Positions 9,540-18,044 of a DNA stretch of 64,000 nucleotides are shown here, in pieces (the first letter of the stretch is position 1; the number at the start of each line of letters is the position of its first letter). Below the pieces are notes generated by a model. It made no database searches. It saw only the letters and a list, made by a program, of their open reading frames with translations, and was not told the DNA's origin. The DNA lies in the NCBI GenBank assembly GCA_934539295.1, contig CAKTCN010000007.1, forward strand, positions 32,766-96,765, written 5' to 3'. The DNA comes from an uncultured Allosphingosinicella sp. (GTDB lineage Bacteria > Pseudomonadota > Alphaproteobacteria > Sphingomonadales > Sphingomonadaceae). Both the position numbers and the translations under genes were made by a program.

Positions 9540-9896
9540 ATGAAGAAGATCCTCCTTGTCGAGGACGAGGCGCTCATCAGGATGGTCGGTTCGGACGCGT
9601 TGGCGGACGCCGGCTATGAAGTGATCGAAGCGTCCAGCGCCGACCATGCCCTGACCGTCTTGGAGAAGGCGGGGGAGGTCCACCTGCTGTTCACCGACAT
9701 CCGCATGCCCGGCAGCATGGACGGCCTGCAGCTGGCCGGGTTGGTTCACAAACGCTGGCCGGCGATGAAGATACTCGTGACCTCCGGCGACACCTGGCCG
9801 CCGAAAGAGCAGATACCCGATGATGGACGCTTCATCGCCAAGCCCTACCTGCCGCAGATGCTGCAGCGCGAGGTCGATCACCTAGTCAATGGCTGA
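9540..9896 (+). CDS. Stand-alone response regulator receiver
   Basis: 118 residues making one receiver domain: ILLVEDE pocket, phosphoacceptor Asp53 in FTDIRMPG, Thr in LVTSGDTWP and Lys in FIAKPYLP. It has no output domain and lies 73 bp downstream of the hybrid kinase on the same strand, so it is a plausible terminal phosphate acceptor for that kinase. The frame is open upstream of ATG 9540 into the kinase gene, but MKKILLVEDE is the normal N-terminus for this family. Confidence 0.9.
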   Translation: MKKILLVEDEALIRMVGSDALADAGYEVIEASSADHALTVLEKAGEVHLLFTDIRMPGSMDGLQLAGLVHKRWPAMKILVTSGDTWPPKEQIPDDGRFIAKPYLPQMLQREVDHLVNG

Positions 9897-10011
9897 GGCG
9901 GCGACGGCCTCCGCTTGCCGTCCGTGTCTTGGTCGACAGTCCGCACGAACCGCCATGCCATGGCGGCATAGATGGGCGTCACGCGCGCATTCCGAGCGCC
10001 ATCGCCGGTGC

Positions 10012-10545
10012 TCAGTCGAGCGGGTAGGAGGCAATCGGTTCGTAGGTAGCGCCGTCGTCGGAGAGGCGGCTTTCGAACAAGGCGAACTCGGTCGCTTCGA
10101 AGCGCAGGGCCGATACGAGCGGCGACGCGTCGAAGGCAGCGGCGACCGGCCCGGCCGTGCGGCCGAGGCGCGCGAGGGTGATGTGCGGGTGGAAGGCGCG
10201 TCGTTCGGGCTCCAGTCCGGCACGCACGCAGGCCTGGTCGACCTTGGCCCGGAGTGCCTTCAGCATGTGACTGGCCACCACGCCCGCCCAGATGACGTGG
10301 GGCTGGCCGCGCCGCTCGAACGTGCCGATGGACGCGAGGGCGACTTCGAACCGGTTGAAGTGGATGGAGGACAGCGCGACGGCTACGTCCTCGGCCGTGC
10401 GGCGATCGACTTCGCCGATGAAGCGCAACGTCAGATGCAGCTGGCCGTCATCCTGCCAACGCGCCCCTGCCACGCCGCCCATGGTGGTGAGCAGGGCGTC
10501 CCGAATATCGCGGGATGGGCGGATCGCAACGAAGAGGCGGTGCAT
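10012..10545 (-). CDS. thpR: RNA 2',3'-cyclic phosphodiesterase (LigT/ThpR family)
   Basis: 177 residues, the usual family size. It belongs to the 2H phosphoesterases, which open 2',3'-cyclic phosphates on RNA ends; both catalytic HxT motifs are present (HLTL at 37-40 and HITL at 120-123), with the typical N-terminus MHRLFVAIRP and the strand LRFIGEV. An open frame continues far upstream on this strand, but that is antisense to the Bax-inhibitor-1 gene, so the start is ATG 10545. It is divergent from that gene across 126 bp. Confidence 0.9.
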   Translation of the reverse strand: MHRLFVAIRPSRDIRDALLTTMGGVAGARWQDDGQLHLTLRFIGEVDRRTAEDVAVALSSIHFNRFEVALASIGTFERRGQPHVIWAGVVASHMLKALRAKVDQACVRAGLEPERRAFHPHITLARLGRTAGPVAAAFDASPLVSALRFEATEFALFESRLSDDGATYEPIASYPLD

Positions 10546-10634
10546 GGCAGGCGGCTTTCGGTAACATTTCGTTACACTTTGCGTCAGACCGGTTTCGCTT
10601 GAAAGCAACCCCGGAACGACCGATATTGCGAGAG

Positions 10635-10655
10635 AACGGCACGAGTGCCGTTTTT
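10635..10655 (+). promoter_or_regulatory. Terminator-like hairpin in the leader of the Bax-inhibitor-1 gene
   Basis: AACGGCA (10635-10641), loop CGAG, TGCCGTT (10646-10652), then TTT. The hairpin ends one base before the TGAGGAG ribosome-binding region and 17 bp before ATG 10672. It has the shape of a weak intrinsic terminator but lies inside the 5' leader, so it may attenuate or stabilise the transcript. Confidence 0.5.
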
Positions 10656-10671
10656 GAGGAGACGTTTTGAA

Positions 10672-11421
10672 ATGGCAAACGGATTTGACCCTAGAGCGAC
10701 CGCCAGGCCGCAGCCGAGCTTCGGCGCGGGCGCTGGGGTCGGGCAGGATGCCGCCGCCTACAGCGCGGGCCTGCGTTCCTACATGCTGTCGGTTTACAAC
10801 TACATGGCATCGGGCGTGCTGCTGACCGGCATCGTCGCGATGCTGTTCGCCAATTCCGAATTCGGGCGCAACGTGCTGGTCAATGGCGGCCCGCTGCGCT
10901 GGGTGATCATGCTGGCACCGCTCGCCTTCGTGATGGTGATGAGCTTCGGCATCAATCGCATCTCGCAGGGCACGCTGCAGCTGCTCTTCTGGGCGTTTGC
11001 GGCGGTGATGGGCCTGTCGATGGCGTCGATCTTCCTGGTGTTCACCGGTGAATCGATCGCCACCACTTTCTTCGCGGTCGCGGCTGCGTTCATGGGCCTC
11101 AGCCTGTGGGGCTACACGACCAAGAAGGTTCTGTCGGGCTTCGGCACCTTCCTGATCATGGGCGTGTTCGGCCTGCTGATCGCCATGATCATCAACATCT
11201 TCCTGCAGTCGAGCGCCATGCAGCTGGTGATCAGCGCGGTTGGCGTGCTCGTGTTCGCGGGCCTCACCGCCTACGACACGCAGAAGATCAAGAGCCTCTA
11301 TTTCCACGTGGCGGGCACCGACATGATGGGCAAGACCGTCATCATGGGCGCGCTGAACCTCTACCTGGACTTCGTGAACATGTTCACGTTTCTGCTGAAC
11401 TTCATGGGTCAGCGCGACTAA
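10672..11421 (+). CDS. Bax inhibitor-1 / YccA-family inner-membrane protein
   Basis: 249 residues with about seven hydrophobic helices from residue 35 on (for example LLTGIVAMLFA, LLIAMIINIFLQ, FLNMFTFLLNF-like end) and the conserved C-terminal DTQKIK plus LYLDFVNMF segment of the UPF0005 family, which includes channel-like proteins that interact with FtsH in other bacteria. ATG 10672 follows GAGGAGA; a GTG at 10645 is in frame but sits inside the leader hairpin and is rejected. The gene is monocistronic, closed by a strong terminator. Confidence 0.9.
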   Translation: MANGFDPRATARPQPSFGAGAGVGQDAAAYSAGLRSYMLSVYNYMASGVLLTGIVAMLFANSEFGRNVLVNGGPLRWVIMLAPLAFVMVMSFGINRISQGTLQLLFWAFAAVMGLSMASIFLVFTGESIATTFFAVAAAFMGLSLWGYTTKKVLSGFGTFLIMGVFGLLIAMIINIFLQSSAMQLVISAVGVLVFAGLTAYDTQKIKSLYFHVAGTDMMGKTVIMGALNLYLDFVNMFTFLLNFMGQRD

Positions 11422-11449
11422 GTCCAGCTTCAAGGTTGACAATGTCGGG

Positions 11450-11480
11450 AGGCCCGGTGGAAACGCCGGGCCTTCTTCTT
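11450..11480 (+). terminator. Intrinsic terminator after the Bax-inhibitor-1 gene
   Basis: AGGCCCGGTG (11450-11459), GAAA tetraloop of the GNRA class, CGCCGGGCCT (11464-11473), then a pyrimidine run TCTTCTTT. Stem of ten pairs including one G-U. Confidence 0.88.
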
Positions 11481-11502
11481 TGCGTGGAGTGCGGGCGAGA
11501 GG

Positions 11503-12552
11503 ATGCGAGTCGAGGCAGCCAAGGCGAAGCGGATGGCGTGGGCGGATGTGGCGAAGGCCGCATGCATCCTGCTGGTCGTCCTCTTCCACGCCTATGACGG
11601 CGAATATCGCTGGCTGGCGTGGCATGGCGACGTCCCTGCGCATCTATACTGGGGCTGGCTCAACGATGCGCTGAAGAGCGTGCGGATGCCGCTCTTCTTC
11701 CTTGTGTCGGGCTTACTGGCCGCGGGCTCGATCGGCCGGGCGTGGCGCGAGGTTGCGCATAAGCGGGTCTACAATCTCGCCTTCCTCTACCTCCTCTGGG
11801 CAGTGATCCTGTCTTTCTTCTTCAGCAGCTTCCGCCTGCTCACCGGAGCGCCGGACGAGCCGATCGCGGAGAAGCTCGTCTTCCTGCTGCTGGGGGTGAA
11901 CTGGGCCTGGTACCTCGGCGCGCTGCCCGCCTTCTTCCTGTTCGCGCGGGCGACGCGCTCGCTGCCGGTCTGGGTGCCGCTGGCATTCGCCTATGCGCTC
12001 GCGGTCGCGGCTGATATGCTGGCCGATGTGCTGCCATGGTCGTCCGTGTCGATGATGCGGTCGCTGATGTTCTTCGTCATCGGTGCGCGGCTGCCCACGC
12101 TGCTTGGGCGCGTTGCGCAAGGGGCCGGGTGGGCGAAGGCTGCGCTGGCGCTCGGCGCCGCCGGGCTGGCAGGCGCATGGGCCGGGCAGGTAAACGGCGT
12201 GGCGCCTGCCATTGCGGTCCTGGCCGCCTGGAGCGGAGTGCTGCTGGCAGCCATGGCTGCGAGGGTCCCGGTAGTGGCACGCGGCGGATCGTGGCTCGCG
12301 GCACGGACCTTGCCCATCTACCTGCTGCATTTTCCGGTGTTGGCGGTGCTTGGTTACCTGTTCCGCGCCGCGGCGGTGGACATGCTGGGCAGCAGCCTGA
12401 TTTCCGCATTGTTCCCGCTGGCGCTGACGGCGGCCGCAGTGCCGGTCAGCCTTGCGCTGCACCGCGCGATAACGGCATGCGGCGGCGGATGGCTGTTCGC
12501 CTTGCCGGATGTCAGGCTGCGCCGGTTCCGTCCGGCACAGGCGCTTGCCTGA
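11503..12552 (+). CDS. Membrane acyltransferase (acyltransferase 3 / OpgC-like)
   Basis: 349 residues with about ten transmembrane helices. The N-terminus WADVAKAACILLVVLFHAYD matches the acyltransferase-3 signature D-x-A-K-x...H, in which the His is thought to be catalytic; MPLFFLVSGLLAAG is the second conserved helix. These proteins O-acylate envelope sugars or glycans using periplasmic or membrane acyl donors; the substrate here is unknown. ATG 11503 follows GAGAGG. The preceding terminator indicates a separate transcript. Confidence 0.82.
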   Translation: MRVEAAKAKRMAWADVAKAACILLVVLFHAYDGEYRWLAWHGDVPAHLYWGWLNDALKSVRMPLFFLVSGLLAAGSIGRAWREVAHKRVYNLAFLYLLWAVILSFFFSSFRLLTGAPDEPIAEKLVFLLLGVNWAWYLGALPAFFLFARATRSLPVWVPLAFAYALAVAADMLADVLPWSSVSMMRSLMFFVIGARLPTLLGRVAQGAGWAKAALALGAAGLAGAWAGQVNGVAPAIAVLAAWSGVLLAAMAARVPVVARGGSWLAARTLPIYLLHFPVLAVLGYLFRAAAVDMLGSSLISALFPLALTAAAVPVSLALHRAITACGGGWLFALPDVRLRRFRPAQALA

Positions 12553-12577
12553 CGCCGAGACGCGCGCCGGGAGACCG

Positions 12578-13459
12578 TCAGCCCTTCAGGTGCTTGTCGA
12601 AGAAGGCGACCGTCAGCGCCCATGCCTCCTTCGCGGCCGCCTCGTTATAGCGCTCCGCAGAGGTGTCGTTATGAAAGGCGTGGTTGACCCCTTCATGCAC
12701 CTTCAACGTCACATCCTTGCCGGCCGCTTTCAACGCCTCGGCGAAGGGCAGGGCCGTCGCGTTGACGCGTTGGTCGAGGCCGGCAAGCTGGATCAGCAAG
12801 GCGGTCTTCGCCACCTGCGTGGCAAGCGCAGGATCGGGAGCGGGGCCGTAGAAGGGCACGGCGGCGCGGATCGCGTCCCCGGCGGCGACCGCCAGCCGCA
12901 TCGTCATGCCACCGCCCCAGCAGAAGCCGGTTACGCCGACCCTGCCGTTCGTTGCCACGCGATCCTTCAGCATGTCGATCGTCGCAACGCCGTCGGCCGC
13001 GGATACCGCCAGGTCTAGCTTGCCGATGGCAGCGCGGGCTGCATCTTCGTCGGTCGGGGTGCCGCCTGTGTTGGACAGGAAATCGGGCGCGAGCGCGGCA
13101 TAGCCCGCCAGTGCCGCGCGGCGCGCGACGTCGCGAATATGCTCGTTGAGCCCACGATTTTCGTGGATCACCATCACGGCCGGCAGCGTCGTGGTCGCCT
13201 GGCTCGGACGAACGAGATAGCCCTTCATCGTGCGTCCGCCCGTGACGCGCCAACTCGTCTCTTCGGCGACGAGGCGGGAGTCATCCGCGGGGATGATCGC
13301 GGCGGCGGCGGGCGAAGCGCCGATGACGGCAACCAGTGCGGAAGCGGCGGCCGCGCTGCCGGCAAGGCGCGTCATCTCGGCTATGAACACGCGCCGGTCC
13401 ATGCCATCATGCGTGAAGCGATCGTAGAGCGCGATCGCGGCTCGGCGAAGATCGTCCAT
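12578..13459 (-). CDS. Dienelactone hydrolase family protein, probably exported
   Basis: 293 residues of alpha/beta hydrolase type. Catalytic triad candidates: Cys in VTGFCWGGGMTM, Asp in LAGLDQRVN and His in EGVNHAFHND. AVMVIHENRGLNEHIRDVARR is the family's oxyanion-side motif. The N-terminus has a late DRRVFIAEMTRL followed by a hydrophobic Ala-rich stretch to about residue 54, resembling a Tat signal with a longer N-region. It lies 2 bp after the stop of the GST gene, so the pair is co-transcribed, suggesting a shared role in detoxifying or degrading electrophiles. Confidence 0.88.
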   Translation of the reverse strand: MDDLRRAAIALYDRFTHDGMDRRVFIAEMTRLAGSAAAASALVAVIGASPAAAAIIPADDSRLVAEETSWRVTGGRTMKGYLVRPSQATTTLPAVMVIHENRGLNEHIRDVARRAALAGYAALAPDFLSNTGGTPTDEDAARAAIGKLDLAVSAADGVATIDMLKDRVATNGRVGVTGFCWGGGMTMRLAVAAGDAIRAAVPFYGPAPDPALATQVAKTALLIQLAGLDQRVNATALPFAEALKAAGKDVTLKVHEGVNHAFHNDTSAERYNEAAAKEAWALTVAFFDKHLKG

Positions 13460-13461
13460 CC

Positions 13462-14085
13462 TTATCCCTCCTGCTTCGGCATGGCTGCATCATCGATCGC
13501 TGTCGCGCGCTGGTAGGCGTCACGTGCCTGGAGACGCCCGGCATATTCGACGAAGGCCGGAAGTGCCGGCATCGACTTGAACATCAAGCCCCATCCGATC
13601 TGGGCGCCGACATAGACGTCGGCAGCCGTGAACGTGTCGCCGCAGATATAGGGCGCTGTCGAAATAGCCTTCTCGAGCGCAGCCATCGTATCGTCGTAGT
13701 CGCCATAACCCAGCATCTGCTTCTTGTCGGATTCGAAGCCTAGCGACTTGTTGGTGACTGCCGCTTCCACGGGACCCGCGGCGAAGAACATCCACCGGTA
13801 ATAGGGCGCGCGCCGCGGATCGCCGTGCGGCGGAGCAAGGCCCTTTTCGGGATAGGCATCCGCAAGATAGGCGCAGATCGCCGCCGCTTCCGTCACCACC
13901 ACCTCGCCGTGCCGGAGCGCGGGAACCTTGCCCATCGGGTTCACAGCGAGATAATCGGGCGACTTCATGCCCGTCTCACCATAATCGAGGATCACCGTCT
14001 CGTACGGCTCGCCGAGTTCCTCCAGCATCCACCGGATGATCCGCCCGCGCGACATGGGATTGGTGTAGAAGGTAAGGTTGGTCAT
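13462..14085 (-). CDS. Glutathione S-transferase
   Basis: 207 residues. N-terminal thioredoxin fold begins MTNLTFYTNPMSRGRIIRW; Ser/Arg in PMSRG is the likely catalytic region, PMGKVPALRHG contains the cis-Pro and TEAAAICAYLAD holds the glutathione gamma-Glu contacts. The C-terminal all-helical domain includes FTAADVYVG, the N-capping-box motif. ATG 14085 follows AGGGGAG; the frame extends 15 codons further but lacks a ribosome site. First gene of a two-gene operon with the dienelactone hydrolase. Confidence 0.9.
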   Translation of the reverse strand: MTNLTFYTNPMSRGRIIRWMLEELGEPYETVILDYGETGMKSPDYLAVNPMGKVPALRHGEVVVTEAAAICAYLADAYPEKGLAPPHGDPRRAPYYRWMFFAAGPVEAAVTNKSLGFESDKKQMLGYGDYDDTMAALEKAISTAPYICGDTFTAADVYVGAQIGWGLMFKSMPALPAFVEYAGRLQARDAYQRATAIDDAAMPKQEG

Positions 14086-14159
14086 GCCGGCGCTCCCCTG
14101 ATTGCGCTGCATGGTCGCGCTGCGAGGCATCTGAGTCCAGTCGGATTTGAACGCACCTT

Positions 14160-14242
14160 GTCATTGCGAGGAGCGAAGCGAGGAAGCAATCCAGTGGGTC
14201 TCCGCGTCGGCTCTGGAATGCTTCGCTATGCTCGCAATGACG
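14160..14242. repeat. REP-like palindromic intergenic repeat, copy 1
   Basis: Left arm starts TCATTGCGAGGAGCGAAGCG and ends CAATCCAG (14192); the right arm CTGGAATGCTTCGCTATGCT continues to CGCAATGA (14241) and is its inverted complement with small mismatches. A diverged second copy lies at 18027-18108. Non-coding and AT/GC similar to the surroundings. Confidence 0.7.
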
Positions 14243-14270
14243 GGACAGGTGCGCACAGGCTGCACCAAAG

Positions 14271-14303
14271 AGAAAGGGCCGCCTCCTCGTGGGAAGCGGC
14301 CCC
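14271..14303 (-). terminator. Intrinsic terminator of clpA
   Basis: Read on the minus strand: GCGGCCC-containing stem (14296-14302 with 14276-14282) directly after the clpA stop, followed by TTTCTCTTT. Seven strong pairs plus a U-rich tail. Confidence 0.85.
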
Positions 14304-14309
14304 TTGTCG

Positions 14310-16637
14310 TCAGGCCTGCTCTTCGGGTTCCGGCGTTTCCGCCTTGCCCTTGCGCTTGCGCTTGGGAGCTTTGGGCGGTGCCGAGATGATCTCGAAGCTG
14401 GGCGCGCCGTCCTTGATGCGGACCTTGACCTCGCCGCCGTGCACGAGCTTGCCGAACAGCAATTCCTCGGCCAGCGGCTGCTTGATCTTCTCCTGCACCA
14501 AGCGGCCCATCGGGCGCGCACCGTAGAGCCGGTCGTAACCGCGCTCGGTGAGCCATTCGCGGGCACCCTTGTCGAGCTCGATATGGACCGAACGATCCGC
14601 CAGCTGGAGTTCCAGCTGCAGGATGAACTTGTCCACCACGCGCGACACCACTTCGGTGGGCAGGTAATCGAACGGCACGATCGCATCGAGGCGATTGCGG
14701 AATTCCGGCGAGAACATCCGCTTGATGGCCTCTTCGTCCTCACCCTCGCGAGTCATGGCGCCGAAGCCGACCGCCTCACGCGCCATGTCGGCGGCGCCGG
14801 CATTGGTGGTCATGATCAGGATGGTGTTCCTGAAATCCACCGTCTTGCCATGGTGGTCGGTGAGCTTGCCATTGTCCATCACCTGCAGGAGGATGTTGAA
14901 CAGGTCCGGATGCGCCTTCTCGACCTCGTCCAGCAGCAGCACCGAGTGCGGATGCTGGTCGACCGCATCGGTCAGCAGGCCGCCCTGGTCATAGCCGACA
15001 TAGCCCGGAGGCGCGCCGATCAGGCGGCTGACCGAGTGCCGTTCCATATATTCCGACATGTCGAAACGCTGGAGCGGGATGCCGAGGATGGAGGCAAGCT
15101 GGCGCGCCACCTCCGTCTTGCCGACGCCGGTAGGGCCGGAGAACAGGTAGTTGCCGATCGGCTTGTCCGGATCGCGCAGGCCCGCACGGGACAGCTTGAT
15201 CGCCGAGGACAGCACCTCGATCGCCTTGTCCTGGCCGAACACGACGCGCTTCAGGTCGCGCTCAAGATGCTCGAGCTGCTTCTTGTCGTCGCTCGACACC
15301 GATTTCGGGGGGATGCGGGCCATGGTCGAGATGACCTGCTCCACTTCCTTGGTGGTGATGGTCTTCTTGCGCTTGTTGGGCGCCACCAGCATCTGCATCG
15401 CGCCGACCTCGTCGATCACGTCGATCGCCTTGTCCGGCAGCTTGCGGTCGTTGATGTAGCGGGCCGAAAGCTCCACGGCCGACTTGATCGCGTCGGGCGT
15501 GTACTTAACCTTGTGATGCTCCTCGAACGCGGTGCGAAGGCCGGTGATGATCTTGATCGTATCCTCGACCGTCGGCTCGTTCACGTCGATCTTCTGGAAG
15601 CGCCGGAGCAGCGCCCGGTCCTTCTCGAAATGGTTGCGGAACTCCTTGTAGGTTGTGGAGCCGATGCACCGGATCGTGCCGCCCGACAGAGCGGGCTTCA
15701 AGAGGTTCGACGCATCCATCGCGCCGCCCGACGTCGCGCCGGCGCCGATCACCGTGTGGATCTCGTCGATGAACAGCACCGCATGCGGCAGCTTCTCGAG
15801 CTCGGTCACGACCGCCTTCAGCCGTTCCTCGAAATCGCCGCGATAGCGGGTGCCGGCGAGCAGGGCGCCCATGTCGAGGCTGTAGATCACCGCAGGACGC
15901 AGCACCTCCGGCACGTCGCCCTCGACGATCTTGCGGGCGAGGCCTTCCGCGATCGCGGTCTTCCCGACGCCAGGATCACCCACATAGAGCGGGTTGTTCT
16001 TGGACCGGCGGCACAGGATCTGGACGGTGCGGTCGACCTCGGGCCCGCGGCCGATCAGCGGATCGACGCGGCCTTCGGTGGCTTTCTCGTTCAGGTTGAC
16101 GGTGAACTGCTTCAGCGCGCTCTCGCCCTTCTTCTTGCCGTCTTCCTTGGGTGCTTCCTCGGCTGCGCCCTTCACCTCGGCAGCCTCGCCGGACACCTCA
16201 CCCTTGCCGACGCCGTGGCTGATGTAGCTGACGGCATCCAGGCGGCTCATGTCCTGCTGCTGGAGGAAGTAGACCGCATAGCTCTCACGCTCGCTGAAGA
16301 GCGCAACAAGCACGTTGGCGCCGGTCACTTCGTCGCGGCCGGACGACTGGACGTGCAGTATCGCGCGCTGCACCACCCGCTGGAAGCCGCTGGTGGGGGA
16401 GGGTTCGGTCTCGCCCTCGACCTTCAGCGCCTCAAGCTCGTTGTCGAGGTAGAGGCGTACGGCATCGCGCAGTTCATTAAGGTCGACGCCGCAGGACGAC
16501 ATCACCTTGGAGGCATGTGTATCTTCGATAAGTGCGAGCAACAGATGCTCGAGCGTCGCATATTCATGCCGGCGCGCGCTCGCCTCGGCCAGGGCCGTGT
16601 GCAGCGTCTGTTCCAGGTCGCGGGCAAATGATGGCAT
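14310..16637 (-). CDS. clpA: ATP-dependent Clp protease ATP-binding subunit ClpA
   Basis: 775 residues, usual length. Two N-terminal Clp repeats (about 2-145, FARDLEQTLHTALAEA), then AAA+ module 1 with Walker A GDPGVGKT and Walker B VLFIDEI, and AAA+ module 2 with GPTGVGKT and VLLLDEV. The tripeptide VGF in REAVGFGAM aligns with the IGL/IGF loop that docks on ClpP. It unfolds substrates for ClpP in the cytosol. ATG 16637 has AAGGAG six bases upstream; an in-frame GTG two codons earlier overlaps that site and is rejected. The C-terminus has a Lys/Arg-rich tail. No clpS gene is adjacent, unlike the common clpS-clpA arrangement. Confidence 0.96.
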   Translation of the reverse strand: MPSFARDLEQTLHTALAEASARRHEYATLEHLLLALIEDTHASKVMSSCGVDLNELRDAVRLYLDNELEALKVEGETEPSPTSGFQRVVQRAILHVQSSGRDEVTGANVLVALFSERESYAVYFLQQQDMSRLDAVSYISHGVGKGEVSGEAAEVKGAAEEAPKEDGKKKGESALKQFTVNLNEKATEGRVDPLIGRGPEVDRTVQILCRRSKNNPLYVGDPGVGKTAIAEGLARKIVEGDVPEVLRPAVIYSLDMGALLAGTRYRGDFEERLKAVVTELEKLPHAVLFIDEIHTVIGAGATSGGAMDASNLLKPALSGGTIRCIGSTTYKEFRNHFEKDRALLRRFQKIDVNEPTVEDTIKIITGLRTAFEEHHKVKYTPDAIKSAVELSARYINDRKLPDKAIDVIDEVGAMQMLVAPNKRKKTITTKEVEQVISTMARIPPKSVSSDDKKQLEHLERDLKRVVFGQDKAIEVLSSAIKLSRAGLRDPDKPIGNYLFSGPTGVGKTEVARQLASILGIPLQRFDMSEYMERHSVSRLIGAPPGYVGYDQGGLLTDAVDQHPHSVLLLDEVEKAHPDLFNILLQVMDNGKLTDHHGKTVDFRNTILIMTTNAGAADMAREAVGFGAMTREGEDEEAIKRMFSPEFRNRLDAIVPFDYLPTEVVSRVVDKFILQLELQLADRSVHIELDKGAREWLTERGYDRLYGARPMGRLVQEKIKQPLAEELLFGKLVHGGEVKVRIKDGAPSFEIISAPPKAPKRKRKGKAETPEPEEQA

Positions 16638-16763
16638 TGTCACTCCTTCTGCCCGCGACGAACATTCACGGGCGTCTTGCCTCCAATGTCGGTCCTCGTC
16701 GGGCCGGCATCAAGCGGGCGAGCAAATAACCTCGTCGGAACATCGGATATGCCGCTCTTCGCT

Positions 16764-16961
16764 TCACTTCCTGAATAGACCTTCGACGCTTGCCCGAAAC
16801 TGAATTGACGCTTCGAGCTTTGCCCGTACCCGTTCGATTTCATTTTCGAGAACAGCGATACGCGCCTTCAGTTCCTCTACGGACAAAGGATCGAGATCCT
16901 GCCGCGTGACGAGCAGCAGCGGATCGCCCGGCTTGTCGGGAAAGAGTTCGTCCAGATCCAT
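16764..16961 (-). CDS. DUF1192 family small protein
   Basis: 65 residues beginning MDLDELFPDKPGDPL, with the family's SVEELKARIAVLENEIERVR coiled coil and terminal SVEGLFRK. Conserved in Alphaproteobacteria, cytosolic, function unknown. It is encoded inside a much longer open frame on the same strand that runs antisense to the oxidoreductase gene; only this C-terminal part is real. Divergent from the oxidoreductase across 84 bp. Confidence 0.85.
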   Translation of the reverse strand: MDLDELFPDKPGDPLLLVTRQDLDPLSVEELKARIAVLENEIERVRAKLEASIQFRASVEGLFRK

Positions 16962-17045
16962 GGGGCGGAACGTTGACCGGCGGTGATGCGCTGTCAATAA
17001 ACTGCGTTCGATCTCGCACGGAAAAAGATGAAAGCTTCCTAACCC

Positions 17046-18044
17046 ATGATGGCTATCGACCCGGCCGAGGCAGGCGGCCCAGAAGTGCTGCGGCCGGTCC
17101 AGCGTCCGGTGCCGCAGCCTGGCTCCGGCGAGGTGCTGATCAAGGTTGCGGCGGCGGGCGTGAACCGTCCGGACGTCATGCAGCGGCTTGGACTCTACCC
17201 GCCGCCTGCGGGTGCGCCGTCCATTCCCGGCCTGGAAGTCGCCGGGATTGTGGCCGCGACCGGCGAGGGCGTCGATGACGCCATGTTGGGCGTCGATGTC
17301 TGCGCGCTGGTCAGCGGCGGCGGCTATGCCGAACATTGCATTGCACCGGCCGGGCAGTGCCTTTCCGTTCCACCCGGCCTGCCGATGGTGGAGGCCGCGG
17401 CCCTGCCCGAGACTTTGTTCACCGTCTGGCACAATCTGTTCGAGCGCGGACAGGCGCGGGAGGGCGAAACCGCGCTCGTTCATGGCGGAACCAGCGGGAT
17501 CGGGACCATGGCGATCATGCTCGGCCGCCTGTTCGGTATCGATGTGATCGTGACGGCGGGTTCGGACGACAAATGCGCCCGCGTGGTCGAGATCGGGGCG
17601 GCGCATGCGATCAATTATCGCACGCAGGATTATGTGGAGGAAGTGAAGCGGATCACGGGCGGCCGCGGTGTCGACGTGGTGCTCGACATGGTGGGCGGCG
17701 ATTATGTCCCGCGCAACATCGCCTGCATGGCCGAGGATGCGCGGCACGTCTCCATCGCAGCGCAACGCGGCGCGCGTGCCGAGATCCCGGTCTGGACGGT
17801 GATGGCGAGGCGGCTGACGCTGACCGGATCAACGCTCCGCGCGCGCAGCGTGGAGTTCAAGTCGCATTTGGCCGATGAGATACGTCGCAACGTGTGGCCG
17901 CATGTCGAGGCAGGCCGCCTGCGCCCGATCATCGACGCCACTTTCCCGCTGGATCAGGCGGCCGACGCTCACCGCCGCATGGAAGGCGGCGAGCATGTGG
18001 GCAAGATCGTGCTCACCACAATCCCGTCCGAGCGAGGAACGTAG
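17046..18044 (+). CDS. NAD(P)H quinone oxidoreductase (zeta-crystallin/PIG3 type)
   Basis: 332 residues of the medium-chain dehydrogenase superfamily without the catalytic or structural zinc ligands. The N-terminal GroES-like domain includes GVNRPDVMQRLGLYPPP and PGLEVAGIV; the Rossmann domain has LVHGGTSGIGTMAI as nucleotide loop and DVVLDMVGGDYV. PIG3-type enzymes reduce quinones with NADPH. Two ATGs in tandem (17046, 17049) follow a weak ribosome site. The last codons (SERGT) lie within a palindromic repeat, see 18027-18108. Confidence 0.9.
   Translation: MMAIDPAEAGGPEVLRPVQRPVPQPGSGEVLIKVAAAGVNRPDVMQRLGLYPPPAGAPSIPGLEVAGIVAATGEGVDDAMLGVDVCALVSGGGYAEHCIAPAGQCLSVPPGLPMVEAAALPETLFTVWHNLFERGQAREGETALVHGGTSGIGTMAIMLGRLFGIDVIVTAGSDDKCARVVEIGAAHAINYRTQDYVEEVKRITGGRGVDVVLDMVGGDYVPRNIACMAEDARHVSIAAQRGARAEIPVWTVMARRLTLTGSTLRARSVEFKSHLADEIRRNVWPHVEAGRLRPIIDATFPLDQAADAHRRMEGGEHVGKIVLTTIPSERGT

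Noticed and set aside
6401..9577. 1,058-codon open frame on - across the hybrid kinase
   Set aside because: Antisense of a clear kinase with all motifs; no domains of its own.
10546..11643. N-terminal extension of thpR antisense to the Bax-inhibitor-1 gene
   Set aside because: ThpR has a standard start at 10545; the extension is Gln/His/Arg-rich and opposite a recognised membrane protein.
14289..16631. 780-codon open frame on + across clpA
   Set aside because: Exact antisense of clpA, His/Arg/Asp-rich composition; a mirror frame typical of high-GC DNA.
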